Below, piece after piece: positions 1 through 8,421 of a stretch of 33,870 nt of DNA. Positions within the stretch are counted from its first letter, which is position 1; the number at the start of each line of letters is the position of its first letter. The stretch covers positions 1 to 33,870 of the forward strand of contig CALMJY010000057.1 of the NCBI GenBank assembly GCA_937864815.1. The letters run 5' to 3'. The notes beneath the pieces were generated by a model, which saw nothing but the letters and a program-made list of their open reading frames with translations, searched no databases and was not told the DNA's origin. Source of the DNA: an uncultured Bacteroidota bacterium (lineage in GTDB: Bacteria > Bacteroidota > Bacteroidia > Bacteroidales > VadinHA17). The position numbers and the translations under genes were made by a program.

Positions 1-742
1 GATTCTGTCCGGTACCTGTTTCATCCTCTTCTTCTTCAGGTTCGGGGAGAATAATAACACGTTTATTTTTAAACGGGATACTCCAGATTATGAAATAGTT
101 GAATCCGGGACTGAATGATTTTGATCCGTTTCCATACCCCGGCAGATATACAGGTTTCAGATGTCTGCCAGTTCCGGGATCTATCATTTTCCTGAAACTG
201 ACAGTCCATCCCATGCTCAGATTTTTCAAAACTTCAGCCCTCACTCCCGGTGTAACTTCAAAATAATGAGCCCATTCATCTGTTAAAGGGACAGATGTTA
301 CTGATCTGCCCCAGTAGTTTTCCCGTGTTATAGTGGGTATTTCATAGTTAAAATGGCATATACCGTATCTGAATCCTATTCCAACAGCATATTTACCTTG
401 CGATTTGTCAGGCTTTAACAGGTTTATGTCGAAACCTGTCTTAAAATAGAATCCTTTTGTCCGGTAATCATACATAAGGAATGATGTATCCCTGTATCTG
501 GGATAGCTGTAATCTGAGCGTCCGGCAATAAAAATGGCTGATAATTTTTCAGTCAGGTCAAGACTGAAATAGCCTTCAAGATTTACCCTGTCCTTTTCAT
601 AAAAATATTTGGCTGTACCGGCTAGTTCAAATCCTAGCCTGAATTTAAGCGGAAACTGTATAGTATCCTGGGCGGAAACTTTACCGGTAAGACTGGAGAA
701 TACCAGCATTATGCTAATAAAATATACTGATATTCTCGACAT
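1..742 (-). CDS. DUF6048-type envelope protein (partial, C-terminus beyond window)
   Basis: My own translation of the minus strand gives an open frame from ATG at 742 to the left edge with no stop, about 247 codons. The first ~25 residues form a signal peptide (hydrophobic run, then VSA-QD as a plausible cleavage site), so export is likely. The rest alternates aromatic and polar residues in short strands (for example GFRYGICHFNYEI and GFNYFIIWSIPF), as in a small outer-membrane barrel, and ends here in an acidic EPEEEEDE stretch. The start overlaps the end of the upstream DUF6452 gene by 29 nt, which suggests translational coupling; a later ATG at 709 would lose the signal peptide. Assignment to DUF6048 rests on remembered pairing with DUF6452 and general look, so it is moderate. 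Molecular function is unknown. Confidence 0.7.
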   Translation of the reverse strand, partial: MSRISVYFISIMLVFSSLTGKVSAQDTIQFPLKFRLGFELAGTAKYFYEKDRVNLEGYFSLDLTEKLSAIFIAGRSDYSYPRYRDTSFLMYDYRTKGFYFKTGFDINLLKPDKSQGKYAVGIGFRYGICHFNYEIPTITRENYWGRSVTSVPLTDEWAHYFEVTPGVRAEVLKNLSMGWTVSFRKMIDPGTGRHLKPVYLPGYGNGSKSFSPGFNYFIIWSIPFKNKRVIILPEPEEEEDETGTGQN

Positions 743-1178
743 TTGATGTTGTAATATTATAATTCCTTTTTGCAATTGAATCGATAGCATGCCTGGTAAA
801 AAATATTGTATCAACGGTATGAAACATTGAGTATCCGCACTCTTTTGAAATCAGGTGAGGATAGCTCCAGTACTGGAATTTAATTGTATCGGATATTCCG
901 TTAATCATAATAACAAAGCTTGAAACTACAGAGGAATCATTGAGAGGAAAAAGGGCTGGTGGTGTAAGTTTTACTTTATTGTAGATGGCAGAATCCATAT
1001 TAAGACCATAAAGAGTCAGACTTTCAGGAACTGCTTGATTTTTTGTCGAGTAGCTGTAAAAACCCGCCTTTACAAATGCTTCAGTTTCGTCAATACACGA
1101 AAGTTCAAGACAGGAGCCAAGTGGCAGGAAAAAACCTGAAATGATTATTGCAGCAATTGCCTGAAGAGATCTTCTCAT
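714..1178 (-). CDS. DUF6452 family putative lipoprotein
   Basis: 154 residues. The N-terminus has a basic start (MRRS), a hydrophobic core and a lipobox LGSC with Cys at residue 23, so it is probably an exported lipoprotein. The rest is a compact domain with a CIDETEAFVKAGFYS segment that I recognise as DUF6452, a family of Bacteroidota of unknown function. It sits 61 nt after alaS on the same strand and overlaps the next gene by 29 nt, so alaS, this gene and the DUF6048-type gene could share a transcript. The DUF6452/DUF6048 pairing suggests the two proteins act together in the envelope, which is inference from context only. Confidence 0.75.
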   Translation of the reverse strand: MRRSLQAIAAIIISGFFLPLGSCLELSCIDETEAFVKAGFYSYSTKNQAVPESLTLYGLNMDSAIYNKVKLTPPALFPLNDSSVVSSFVIMINGISDTIKFQYWSYPHLISKECGYSMFHTVDTIFFTRHAIDSIAKRNYNITTSNVENISIFY

Positions 1179-1239
1179 ATTTTATGAAAGCCTCAAAATT
1201 ACAAAATTTACCTTGTCGTTCGCAAAGTAGTTTCCAGTT

Positions 1240-3882
1240 CTAAAGTTTCTGCAATATCAATAATGCTTTCTCTATAGCTTTGGAAATTCCTGCAGGGTTT
1301 TTCCCTCCGGCAGTTGCCAGGAAAGGCTGACCACCTCCTCCCCCATTAATTTCGCCTGCAATCTCCTTGATCAGGTTGGTTGCTGTAATGTTTTGATCTT
1401 TAACCAGATTATCACTTACCATGACGACCAGGTTAGCTTTTCCTCCGGAAGCTGATCCTATTACAAGGACAGTGTTTTCTGAAGTTTTTCGCATCTGGAA
1501 GGCAATGTTTTTAAGCATTTCCGGTGATTCAGCATCGAGGTTACCTGAAACAAAAGTGATATTTCTTACCTTCATCGCTTTGGATGTAAGGTCTTTAATA
1601 ATCATGTCGGCAGATTGTGCCTCGAACCTCTCAATAGTTTTTCTAAGGGAGGAGTTATCAGCAATCAGCTTTTCAACACTATCCTTTACATTCCCGGTGC
1701 TCTTTAGAAGTGCAGAGATATCTTCAAGAACAGCCAGTTTTTCATTTACGTATTCAATTGCCTTACCGGCAGTTACGGCCTCAATCCTCCTTATTCCGGC
1801 GGCGATGGCACCTTCTGCCACTATTTTGAAAAGCCCTATTTTACCTGTTGATTCAACATGTGTTCCTCCGCACAGCTCAACCGATTTTCCGAATTCAACA
1901 ACCCTTACACGATCACCATACTTTTCACCGAAAAGAGCCATTGCCCCTTTAGCTTTTGCCTCTTCCATAGGGATTCCATCTGAAACAACACGGACGTTAT
2001 TTTCCCGTATAAGACTGTTGACCATATCCTCAACCTTTTGAAGCTCTTCCCCTGATGGTTTGCTGAAGTGACTGAAGTCAAAACGGAGACGGTCAGCTGT
2101 AACCAGTGACCCCTTCTGCTCAACATGGGTTCCAAGAACTGTTCTTAAAGCCTGGTGAAGCAAATGGGTTGCAGAGTGGTTATTGGCTGTCATCTGTCGC
2201 CTGAGGACATCAACACTAGCATTGAATACTGCTGAGGTGTCGGCGGGCAGTGTTTTGGCAATATGAATTATAAGATTATTTTCTTTTACCGTATCAGATA
2301 TCACTATTTTTTCTTTCTCCGACTTAAGTATCCCGGAATCTCCTGCCTGGCCACCTGACTCACCGTAAAACGGAGTTTTATCAAATACCAGCTGGATTGT
2401 ATCTTTTCCCCTTACCTTCACTTTACGGTATTTTGTTATCTTCACCTGGTCCTCAGTTTTATCATATCCTGTGAAGATTGTTCCTTCAGCATCATTAATG
2501 ATGGTCCAGTCATCAGTTTCAACAGCAGCATCTTCTCTCGAGCGTTCCTTCTGAACATTCATTTCTGCCTCAAATCCCTTTGTGTCGAGATCGAGACCGT
2601 TTTCCCTCAGTATCAGTTGTGTAAGGTCAACAGGAAAACCAAATGTGTCATAAAGTTCGAATGCAGCCTTACCGGGCATTGTATTCTTTTTTTCCTTCCG
2701 GAGGTCTGCAATTATCCTGTCGATCATTTTCAGACCCTTTCCCAGTGTTTTCAAAAAAGCTGTCTCCTCTTCAAAAATTATTTTCGAAATGTGTTCCTTC
2801 CCTGATTCAAGTTCGGGATATTGTTTTCCCATTGAAGCTGCGAGGACCGGAACAAGCCTGTGAATAAAAGGTTCTTCTGTTTCAAGATTATTGTAACCAT
2901 ACCTTACAGCCCTGCGGAGTATTCTTCTGATTACATAGCCGGCTTTATTGTTTGAAGGTATCTGTCCGTCAGCTATTGAGAATGCCACAGCCCTCAGGTG
3001 ATCTGCTATCACTCTCAGTCCTATATCCCATTTCTCATTTTTACCATATGGTTTACCTGTGATGGCTGAGATCTCCTTTATAATTGATTGAAATATATCT
3101 GTTTCATAATTGGACTTTTTCCCCTGAATGATCATACATAACCTCTCAAACCCCATCCCTGTATCAACGTGCTTTGAAGGTAACTGTTCCAGCGAACCGT
3201 CAGTCTTACGGTTATACTGAATGAATACCAGATTCCATACCTCTATTACATGAGGATGTCCTTTATTAACCAAATCCCTGCCCGGAATTTTCTTTCTCTC
3301 ATCATCATCCCTGATGTCAACATGTATCTCTGAACAGGGTCCGCAGGGGCCAGTCTCACCCATTTCCCAGAAATTATCCTTTTTTGAGCCTTCGAGAATC
3401 CTCCCTTCAGGTTTACTGAAGCATTTCGTCCAGTAACCGTATGCTTCATCATCACGTGAGACATTTTCATCCCTGCTGCCTTCAAATATGGTGGCATACA
3501 GCCTGTCTTCAGGAATTCCTAACCTTTTTACAAGAAGTTCCCAGGCCCATTCGATAGCCTCCTTTTTGAAGTAGTCGCCGAAAGACCAGTTGCCCAGCAT
3601 TTCGAACATTGTATGGTGATAGGTATCGTGTCCTACTTCCTCAAGATCATTATGTTTGCCTGATACTCTCAGGCATTTCTGTGAATTTGCTACTCTTTTC
3701 TGATAATCAAGCTGATGCCCCAGAAATATATCCTTGAACTGGTTCATACCTGCATTGGTGAACATCAGTGTAGGATCGTTTTTAACAACCATTGGTGCAG
3801 ATGGAACTATGGTGTGACCTTTGGACCTGAAGAACTCAAAAAATTCCTGGCGCAGGTCCTGTGATTTCATGTTATTTATCAT
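1240..3882 (-). CDS. alaS: Alanine--tRNA ligase
   Basis: 880 residues, the usual size (E. coli enzyme 876). It charges tRNA-Ala with alanine in the cytoplasm. Class II catalytic core in roughly residues 1-250, with FFRSKGH near 20, FTNAGMNQFKD near 41-51 and the GNWSFGDYFK motif near 97-106. The tRNA-binding region follows, with HLRAVAFSIADG near 295. The editing domain carries HSATH (569-573) and CGGTH (671-675), the expected zinc/editing ligands. The C-Ala domain near the end has the glycine-rich GGGGGQPF signature. The start could be 3882 or the in-frame ATG at 3870 (MKSQDLR), which fits the family N-terminus slightly better. It is divergent from the first M23 gene across a 78-nt gap. All key residues look intact. 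Confidence 0.98.
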   Translation of the reverse strand: MINNMKSQDLRQEFFEFFRSKGHTIVPSAPMVVKNDPTLMFTNAGMNQFKDIFLGHQLDYQKRVANSQKCLRVSGKHNDLEEVGHDTYHHTMFEMLGNWSFGDYFKKEAIEWAWELLVKRLGIPEDRLYATIFEGSRDENVSRDDEAYGYWTKCFSKPEGRILEGSKKDNFWEMGETGPCGPCSEIHVDIRDDDERKKIPGRDLVNKGHPHVIEVWNLVFIQYNRKTDGSLEQLPSKHVDTGMGFERLCMIIQGKKSNYETDIFQSIIKEISAITGKPYGKNEKWDIGLRVIADHLRAVAFSIADGQIPSNNKAGYVIRRILRRAVRYGYNNLETEEPFIHRLVPVLAASMGKQYPELESGKEHISKIIFEEETAFLKTLGKGLKMIDRIIADLRKEKKNTMPGKAAFELYDTFGFPVDLTQLILRENGLDLDTKGFEAEMNVQKERSREDAAVETDDWTIINDAEGTIFTGYDKTEDQVKITKYRKVKVRGKDTIQLVFDKTPFYGESGGQAGDSGILKSEKEKIVISDTVKENNLIIHIAKTLPADTSAVFNASVDVLRRQMTANNHSATHLLHQALRTVLGTHVEQKGSLVTADRLRFDFSHFSKPSGEELQKVEDMVNSLIRENNVRVVSDGIPMEEAKAKGAMALFGEKYGDRVRVVEFGKSVELCGGTHVESTGKIGLFKIVAEGAIAAGIRRIEAVTAGKAIEYVNEKLAVLEDISALLKSTGNVKDSVEKLIADNSSLRKTIERFEAQSADMIIKDLTSKAMKVRNITFVSGNLDAESPEMLKNIAFQMRKTSENTVLVIGSASGGKANLVVMVSDNLVKDQNITATNLIKEIAGEINGGGGGQPFLATAGGKNPAGISKAIEKALLILQKL

Positions 3883-3933
3883 TCTTTCAGATTAATGCCT
3901 TATTTTTGGCTTGTAAAATTAATTTATTTGGCT

Positions 3934-3941
3934 TAGATTTG
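3934..3941 (+). promoter_or_regulatory. Candidate Bacteroidota -7 element for the M23/MerR/Nif3 operon
   Basis: TAGATTTG matches the Bacteroidota primary sigma -7 consensus TAnnTTTG, 19 nt before the proposed TTG start at 3961. No well-spaced -33 TTTG was found; the nearest is about 25 nt upstream, longer than usual. Position in the divergent alaS/M23 gap supports it. Low-to-moderate confidence. Confidence 0.35.
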
Positions 3942-3960
3942 TCGATTACCCTGGTAAATT

Positions 3961-4947
3961 TTGAAAAAGGGATTGCATTTGTTCAGGAACAGGAAATATA
4001 TACTCGATCTTTCTGATCTGCAGTACAAGCAGATACAGCTGCCTTTCAGGATGAAACTGCTCAGGGCTTTTATGTGGTTTGTCCTTTCAGTACTTATGAC
4101 TCTTGTATATGTTTATTTATTCAGAAGTGTATTTGGGTCACCTAAAGAAAAGTTACTGGCACAGCAGGTTGAGAATATGAAGCTGCAGTATGCACTTGTT
4201 GGACGGCAGCTTGATAATTCGATGTCGATGCTGAACAGTTTCAGACTCTCTGATGATATCAGGTACAGGCCGGTTCTAGATATGGATACTATCCCTGAGT
4301 CATTCAGGAAGGCCGGATACGGAGGCGTAAACCGGTATAGTGATCTTACCGGTTTCATTAATTCTGATATGCTTGTTTCCTACCGTTCCAGGATTGACAT
4401 GATATCAAATATGGCAAAAGTCCAGAAAGAGTCATTCAATGCTATTGATGAAAGAGCCGGAGAATGGAAAATGGAAATGGACCATCAGCCTATGATCAGT
4501 CCGGTTGATGTAAAGTACCGCCTTGGCGACGGTTTCAGGTTCAGGGAAGTGCATCCGGTTCTGGGAACTCCAAGGATGCATTATGGTCAGGATTTTGAAG
4601 TGCCCTACGGAACAGAAGTATATGCAACCGGTAACGGAACAGTAATTGAATCAGGATGGAACTCAATGGGATTCGGGAATTATGTAGTTATTGACCATGG
4701 TTATGGCCTTCGTACAACTTACGGACATCTGTCCAGGATTAATGTTTCAAAAGGCCTCAGTATAAGGAGGGGTGACCTTTTAGGATACAGCGGTAATACC
4801 GGGACATCATCCGGTCCTCATTTACATTATCAGATCGACCAGTTCGGGGAGCATAAGAATCCCATAAATTTCTTCAACAATGATATGACCGTTGACGAGT
4901 ATAATGAAATGATACAGGTTCTGGCTTCAAAGACCATATTCAGATAG
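3961..4947 (+). CDS. Membrane-anchored M23 (LytM-type) metallopeptidase, first copy
   Basis: 328 residues with a predicted zinc endopeptidase domain of the M23 family, which cleaves peptidoglycan cross-links or stem peptides. One transmembrane segment at about residues 35-54 anchors it to the inner membrane; a coiled-coil-like linker (about 60-100) and a spacer follow, with the peptidase at about 195-305. Zinc ligands H207, D211 and H289 and the catalytic histidines H256 and H287 are all present (HYGQD, YGHLS, GPHLHY), so it should be active rather than an EnvC-like inactive activator. The start is a TTG: the frame has a stop at 3955, and the first ATG (4051) would cut into conserved residues that align with the neighbour copy. 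It is paralogous to the next gene and probably heads a five-gene operon. Confidence 0.92.
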   Translation: MKKGLHLFRNRKYILDLSDLQYKQIQLPFRMKLLRAFMWFVLSVLMTLVYVYLFRSVFGSPKEKLLAQQVENMKLQYALVGRQLDNSMSMLNSFRLSDDIRYRPVLDMDTIPESFRKAGYGGVNRYSDLTGFINSDMLVSYRSRIDMISNMAKVQKESFNAIDERAGEWKMEMDHQPMISPVDVKYRLGDGFRFREVHPVLGTPRMHYGQDFEVPYGTEVYATGNGTVIESGWNSMGFGNYVVIDHGYGLRTTYGHLSRINVSKGLSIRRGDLLGYSGNTGTSSGPHLHYQIDQFGEHKNPINFFNNDMTVDEYNEMIQVLASKTIFR

Positions 4948-5013
4948 CATCTGAACTTATAATTCCCTTTCCCCTGGTACATTCCATGATTTTATTATAT
5001 ATTCAGAAATGAT

Positions 5014-5021
5014 TATATTTG
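5014..5021 (+). promoter_or_regulatory. Candidate -7 element just before the second M23 gene
   Basis: TATATTTG matches TAnnTTTG exactly and ends only 7 nt before the ATG at 5029. If used, transcription would begin almost at the start codon, giving a leaderless or near-leaderless message. No clear -33 TTTG is seen. Could be chance in an AT-rich gap of 81 nt. Confidence 0.35.
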
Positions 5022-5028
5022 CGGGATT

Positions 5029-6000
5029 ATGCCGCGCTCAAAGTATAAATTCAATCCGGAATCACTCAGTTTTGACAAGGTACGACTTGGCATCAGGGAT
5101 ATTTTGCTCAGGTTTCTCGCTTATTTTACCGGATCTGTTCTAATAGCTTTTGTGTACTGGGTAATCTTTGCAGCATTCTTTGATTCCCCGAAGGAAAAAG
5201 CTCTTGAGAGGGAGATACAGCAGCTTCAGATCCAGTATGACCTGATCAACAGGGAGATGGCTAATGTTGAAAAAGTTCTTGAGGACCTTCAGAAGACTGA
5301 TGATAATCTTTACAGAACGATCTTTGAAGCTGAACCTTTACCCGGAACATTACGCGATGGTGGTGTGGGAGGCGTAAACAGATATACAAACCTGGAAGGT
5401 TACTCGAACTCTGATCTTGTAATTGAAGCAACAAGCCGTCTCGATAAAATCAGGAAAAGGGTATATATGCAGTCAAAATCGTTTGACGAGTTAATCCTTC
5501 TGGCACAACGCAAAGAGGAAATGCTCAAGTCTGTTCCGGCAATACTGCCTATTTCAAATGATGACCTTACAAGAACTGCATCTGGTTTTGGATTGAGAAT
5601 CCATCCGATTTATAAGATCACAAAATTCCACAGCGGAATGGACTTCACCGCACCGGCCGGAACCGATGTATATTCAACCGGCGATGGAGTTGTGACTGAA
5701 TTACAGTCTTCCCAGAGAGGACTGGGAAAGCATATTATTATTGATCACGGTTTCGGATATTCAAGTGTTTATGCTCATCTGAGCAATTTCAATGTGAGAA
5801 GAGGACAAAAAGTTCACAGAGGTGATGTGATTGGTTATGTGGGAAATACCGGTACTTCTGTTGCCAATCATCTTCATTATGAAATTAAGCTGAACGGAAG
5901 AAATGTTGATCCGGTTAATTATTACTTTGAAGACCTGTCACCTGCAGAATATGAGAGGATGATAGAGATTGCCTCCAAGACCGGTCAGTCATTTGACTAG
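5029..6000 (+). CDS. Membrane-anchored M23 (LytM-type) metallopeptidase, second copy
   Basis: 323 residues, same plan as the preceding gene: basic N-terminus, one transmembrane segment (about 28-50), the shared FDSPKEK motif right after it (GSPKEK in the first copy), a coiled-coil stretch (about 55-90), the shared GGVNRY motif and a C-terminal M23 domain (about 185-290). Ligands H201, D205 and H283 and catalytic H250 and H281 are intact (HSGMD, YAHLS, NHLHYE). It is likely a periplasm-facing peptidoglycan hydrolase. The two genes clearly arose by duplication but have diverged widely, so they may have separate substrates or timing. ATG start with the KYKFNPESLSF N-terminus matching the KYILDLSDLQY of copy one. 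Confidence 0.94.
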   Translation: MPRSKYKFNPESLSFDKVRLGIRDILLRFLAYFTGSVLIAFVYWVIFAAFFDSPKEKALEREIQQLQIQYDLINREMANVEKVLEDLQKTDDNLYRTIFEAEPLPGTLRDGGVGGVNRYTNLEGYSNSDLVIEATSRLDKIRKRVYMQSKSFDELILLAQRKEEMLKSVPAILPISNDDLTRTASGFGLRIHPIYKITKFHSGMDFTAPAGTDVYSTGDGVVTELQSSQRGLGKHIIIDHGFGYSSVYAHLSNFNVRRGQKVHRGDVIGYVGNTGTSVANHLHYEIKLNGRNVDPVNYYFEDLSPAEYERMIEIASKTGQSFD

Positions 6001-6028
6001 GATTTATTGATAACTCTAAACACATTTT

Positions 6029-6364
6029 ATGCCTTACAAGGAACCAAAAGTAGAAAAGCTCTATTATGCCATCGGGGAAGTTGCCGGGATGCTTAATGTA
6101 CCTGTATCAACCATCAGGTTCTGGGAGAATGAGTTTGATATCCTTAAACCAATGAAGAACAAAAAGGGCAACAGACTTTTCACCCAGGCTGATGTCAGAA
6201 ACCTTAAGATAATCCATCACCTTGTCAAGGAAGAGGGTATGACACTGGAAGGTGCTCGGAAGAAACTTGAAGGAAAGTGGGATGAAACAGATAATAAATT
6301 TGAGATTAACCAGTCTCTGCAAAAGATAAAAGCTATCTTACTTGATATAAGAGATAATATTTAG
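6029..6364 (+). CDS. MerR family DNA-binding regulator (single HTH domain)
   Basis: 111 residues. The N-terminal two-thirds is a MerR-type winged helix: YYAIGEVAGMLNVPVSTIRFWENEF (about 12-36) is the helix-turn-helix, followed by the wing (NKKGNRLFTQADV) and GMTLEGARKKL. The short C-terminal helix (about 85-111) has no cysteines or ligand-binding domain, so it is not a metal sensor of the classic kind. It lies 28 nt after the M23 pair and 20 nt before nif3, in what looks like one operon. The target is unknown; a link to cell-wall genes is a guess from context. Confidence 0.9.
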   Translation: MPYKEPKVEKLYYAIGEVAGMLNVPVSTIRFWENEFDILKPMKNKKGNRLFTQADVRNLKIIHHLVKEEGMTLEGARKKLEGKWDETDNKFEINQSLQKIKAILLDIRDNI

Positions 6365-6384
6365 CTCTCATTGTTTCCCTGAAA

Positions 6385-7479
6385 ATGAAACTAATTGAAT
6401 TAACTGATTTCCTCGATTCATCAATCCCATTATCATTCCAGGAAGATTATGACAACTCGGGGCTGCAGGTTGGTGATCCCGGCATGGAGGTAAAATCAGT
6501 TTTGCTAGCCCTTGACATGACAGAAAAAGTTCTGGATGAGGCTATTGCTTCCGGATGTAATCTGATTATCACCCACCATCCTCTTATTTTTTCAGGAATA
6601 AAAAGACTAACCGGAAAGAGTACAGTTGAAAAGATAATTGTAAAGGCATTAAAAAGAGAAGTTGCCATCTATTCCGCTCATACCAACCTTGATATTTTCA
6701 ATGGAGGAGTAAGCAGGAAAATGGCAGAAAAGTTAGGTCTTCAGAATATTAAAGCGCTTTCTCCCCTTAAGGGCAGACTGTTAAAACTGGTTACCTATAT
6801 ACCTGAGGATCATCTTGATTCGGTGAGGAATGCAGTCTTTGAAGCAGGTGCAGGAGTAATAGGTAATTATGACAGTTGCGGATTTGTGACAATGGGATCA
6901 GGCACTTTCAGGGGAAATGAAGCCACCAATCCGTTCGTGGGAGAGAAAGGGAAACTTCATGTTGAAAGGGAGATTAGATTTGAAACAGTCTTTTTATCGC
7001 ATTTAAGGGAAAAGGTGATTAGAGCCCTTCTTAATTCCCATCCGTACGAAGAAGTTGCGTATGATATTTATAACCTTGAGAATGATAATGTTGATTTCGG
7101 GCTGGGTTGTACTGGTGAACTGGCTGAAGCTATAAGTGAAAATGATTTTCTGGAAAAGGTCAGAGATACCTTTGGCTCAGGAGGAGTAAGATATTCAAAA
7201 TTAACAGGGAATCCTGTTAAAAATATTGCTGTCTGCGGTGGTGCGGGTGCATCACTTTTGAGAGATGCAATCTCTTCCGGTGTCGATGCTTATGTTACCG
7301 GTGATATAAAATACCATAATTATTTTGACGCTGAAAGTAAGATACTGCTTGTGGATGCAGGTCATTATGAGAGTGAAAAATTCTCTGCTGAAATAATATT
7401 CGACCTAATTATCAAAAAATTCCCTAAATTTGCAGTCCGGTTTTCAAAAACAGATACGAATCCGATAAACTATTTGTAA
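6385..7479 (+). CDS. Nif3-like dinuclear metal centre protein (NIF3/YqfO family)
   Basis: 364 residues, matching the long YqfO-like form in which a PII/CutA-like domain (about 125-230) is inserted in the Nif3 fold. Metal-ligand motifs are visible: THHPLIFSG (H64, H65), AHTNLD (H99 to D103) and a C-terminal GHYESE. The family is often annotated as GTP cyclohydrolase I type 2, but the true substrate is not settled, so I use the structural name. It sits 20 nt after the MerR gene and 1 nt before the zinc-ribbon gene, an arrangement I recall as common in Bacteroidota. Confidence 0.94.
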   Translation: MKLIELTDFLDSSIPLSFQEDYDNSGLQVGDPGMEVKSVLLALDMTEKVLDEAIASGCNLIITHHPLIFSGIKRLTGKSTVEKIIVKALKREVAIYSAHTNLDIFNGGVSRKMAEKLGLQNIKALSPLKGRLLKLVTYIPEDHLDSVRNAVFEAGAGVIGNYDSCGFVTMGSGTFRGNEATNPFVGEKGKLHVEREIRFETVFLSHLREKVIRALLNSHPYEEVAYDIYNLENDNVDFGLGCTGELAEAISENDFLEKVRDTFGSGGVRYSKLTGNPVKNIAVCGGAGASLLRDAISSGVDAYVTGDIKYHNYFDAESKILLVDAGHYESEKFSAEIIFDLIIKKFPKFAVRFSKTDTNPINYL

Positions 7480-7480
7480 A

Positions 7481-8245
7481 ATGGAAAAAGTGAAATCACA
7501 CGATTCAGAAATTTCAGTGGAAGACAGGCTGAGAGCGTTATACAGTCTTCAGCTGGTCGATTCAGAGATAGATAAAATAAAAACATTAAGGGGTGAGTTA
7601 CCACTGGAGGTTCAGGACCTGGAGGATGAAATTGCCGGACTTGAGACAAGGCTTGGCAACCTGAAAGATGAGGTAGTTAACCTGGAAAAGTCGGTGACCA
7701 ATAAGCATAATGAGATCGCTGCTGCTGAAGCTCTGATTAAAAAATATGATGAACAGCAGAAGAATGTAAGGAATAACCGTGAATATGATTCACTGTCAAA
7801 AGAAATTGAGTATCAGAATCTTGAAATTGAGCTTTTCAATAAGAAGATAAGGGAGTTTAATGCACAGGTAGAAGAGAAAAATCTTGTTATTGCTGAATCC
7901 GAAACACTTCTCTCTGACCGTAAAACTGACCTTGAAAATAAGAAGTCAGAACTTGATGAGATTATTTCCGATACTCAGAAGGAAGAGGAAGGGCTTTATA
8001 AAAAGTCAGAAAAGGTTGAATTGATTATTGAAGAGAGACTACTTACCGCTTATAAAAGGATACGATTAAATGCAAGAAATGGTCTTGCAGTGGTTCCGGT
8101 TCAGAGAGATGCCTGCGGAGGCTGCTTCAATCAGATACCCCCACAGCGTCAGCTCGATATCAAATCGAGAAAGAAGATTATTGTGTGCGAATATTGCGGA
8201 AGAATCCTTGTTGATGACGAGATAATAAAAGAGGGACATCTTTAA
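7481..8245 (+). CDS. Coiled-coil protein with C4-type zinc ribbon
   Basis: 254 residues. About residues 30-185 are heptad-rich, charged coiled coil (for example EDEIAGLETRLGNLKDEV). The C-terminus has two CxxC knuckles (ACGGCF and VCEYCG) about 30 residues apart, forming a zinc ribbon that may bind nucleic acid. This is the family often called 'C4-type zinc ribbon domain protein' next to nif3. The single-nt gap to nif3 suggests co-translation. Function unknown. A terminator follows about 25 nt downstream. Confidence 0.93.
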   Translation: MEKVKSHDSEISVEDRLRALYSLQLVDSEIDKIKTLRGELPLEVQDLEDEIAGLETRLGNLKDEVVNLEKSVTNKHNEIAAAEALIKKYDEQQKNVRNNREYDSLSKEIEYQNLEIELFNKKIREFNAQVEEKNLVIAESETLLSDRKTDLENKKSELDEIISDTQKEEEGLYKKSEKVELIIEERLLTAYKRIRLNARNGLAVVPVQRDACGGCFNQIPPQRQLDIKSRKKIIVCEYCGRILVDDEIIKEGHL

Positions 8246-8269
8246 TTCCCTGAATCAAAATCCACTTGG

Positions 8270-8301
8270 GGGTGTCTCAAAAAAGGCACCCTTTCTTTTT
8301 T
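8270..8301 (+). terminator. Rho-independent terminator of the M23-zinc ribbon operon
   Basis: GGGTGTC (8270-8276) pairs with GGCACCC (8285-8291), one G-U pair included, around an 8-nt loop, followed by a T-rich tract TTTCTTTTTT. It lies about 25 nt after the zinc-ribbon stop codon. Confidence 0.85.
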
Positions 8302-8314
8302 GGTTTATTGTCAC

Positions 8315-8340
8315 TTACTTTTGCTCCTCCAAAAAAGTAA
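8315..8340. repeat. Short inverted repeat (8-bp stem)
   Basis: TTACTTTT (8315-8322) is the inverse complement of AAAAGTAA (8333-8340) with a 10-nt loop. The flanks (GGTTTATTG and CCAAAG) resemble dispersed intergenic repeats I recall from Bacteroidota genomes, which is from memory and not checked here. It could act as a second, weaker terminator. Confidence 0.5.
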
Positions 8341-8421
8341 CCAAAGAAAAAGAGTCCGGAAAAGACACTCCTTTTGGAGCTAATCTTTATACAAATATTT
8401 TTTATATATGTTCTCAATATT

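Noticed and set aside
1421-2041. 206-codon plus-strand open frame
   Set aside because: Fully antisense to alaS, low-complexity Ser/Thr/Ile-rich, no start context; a shadow of the conserved gene.
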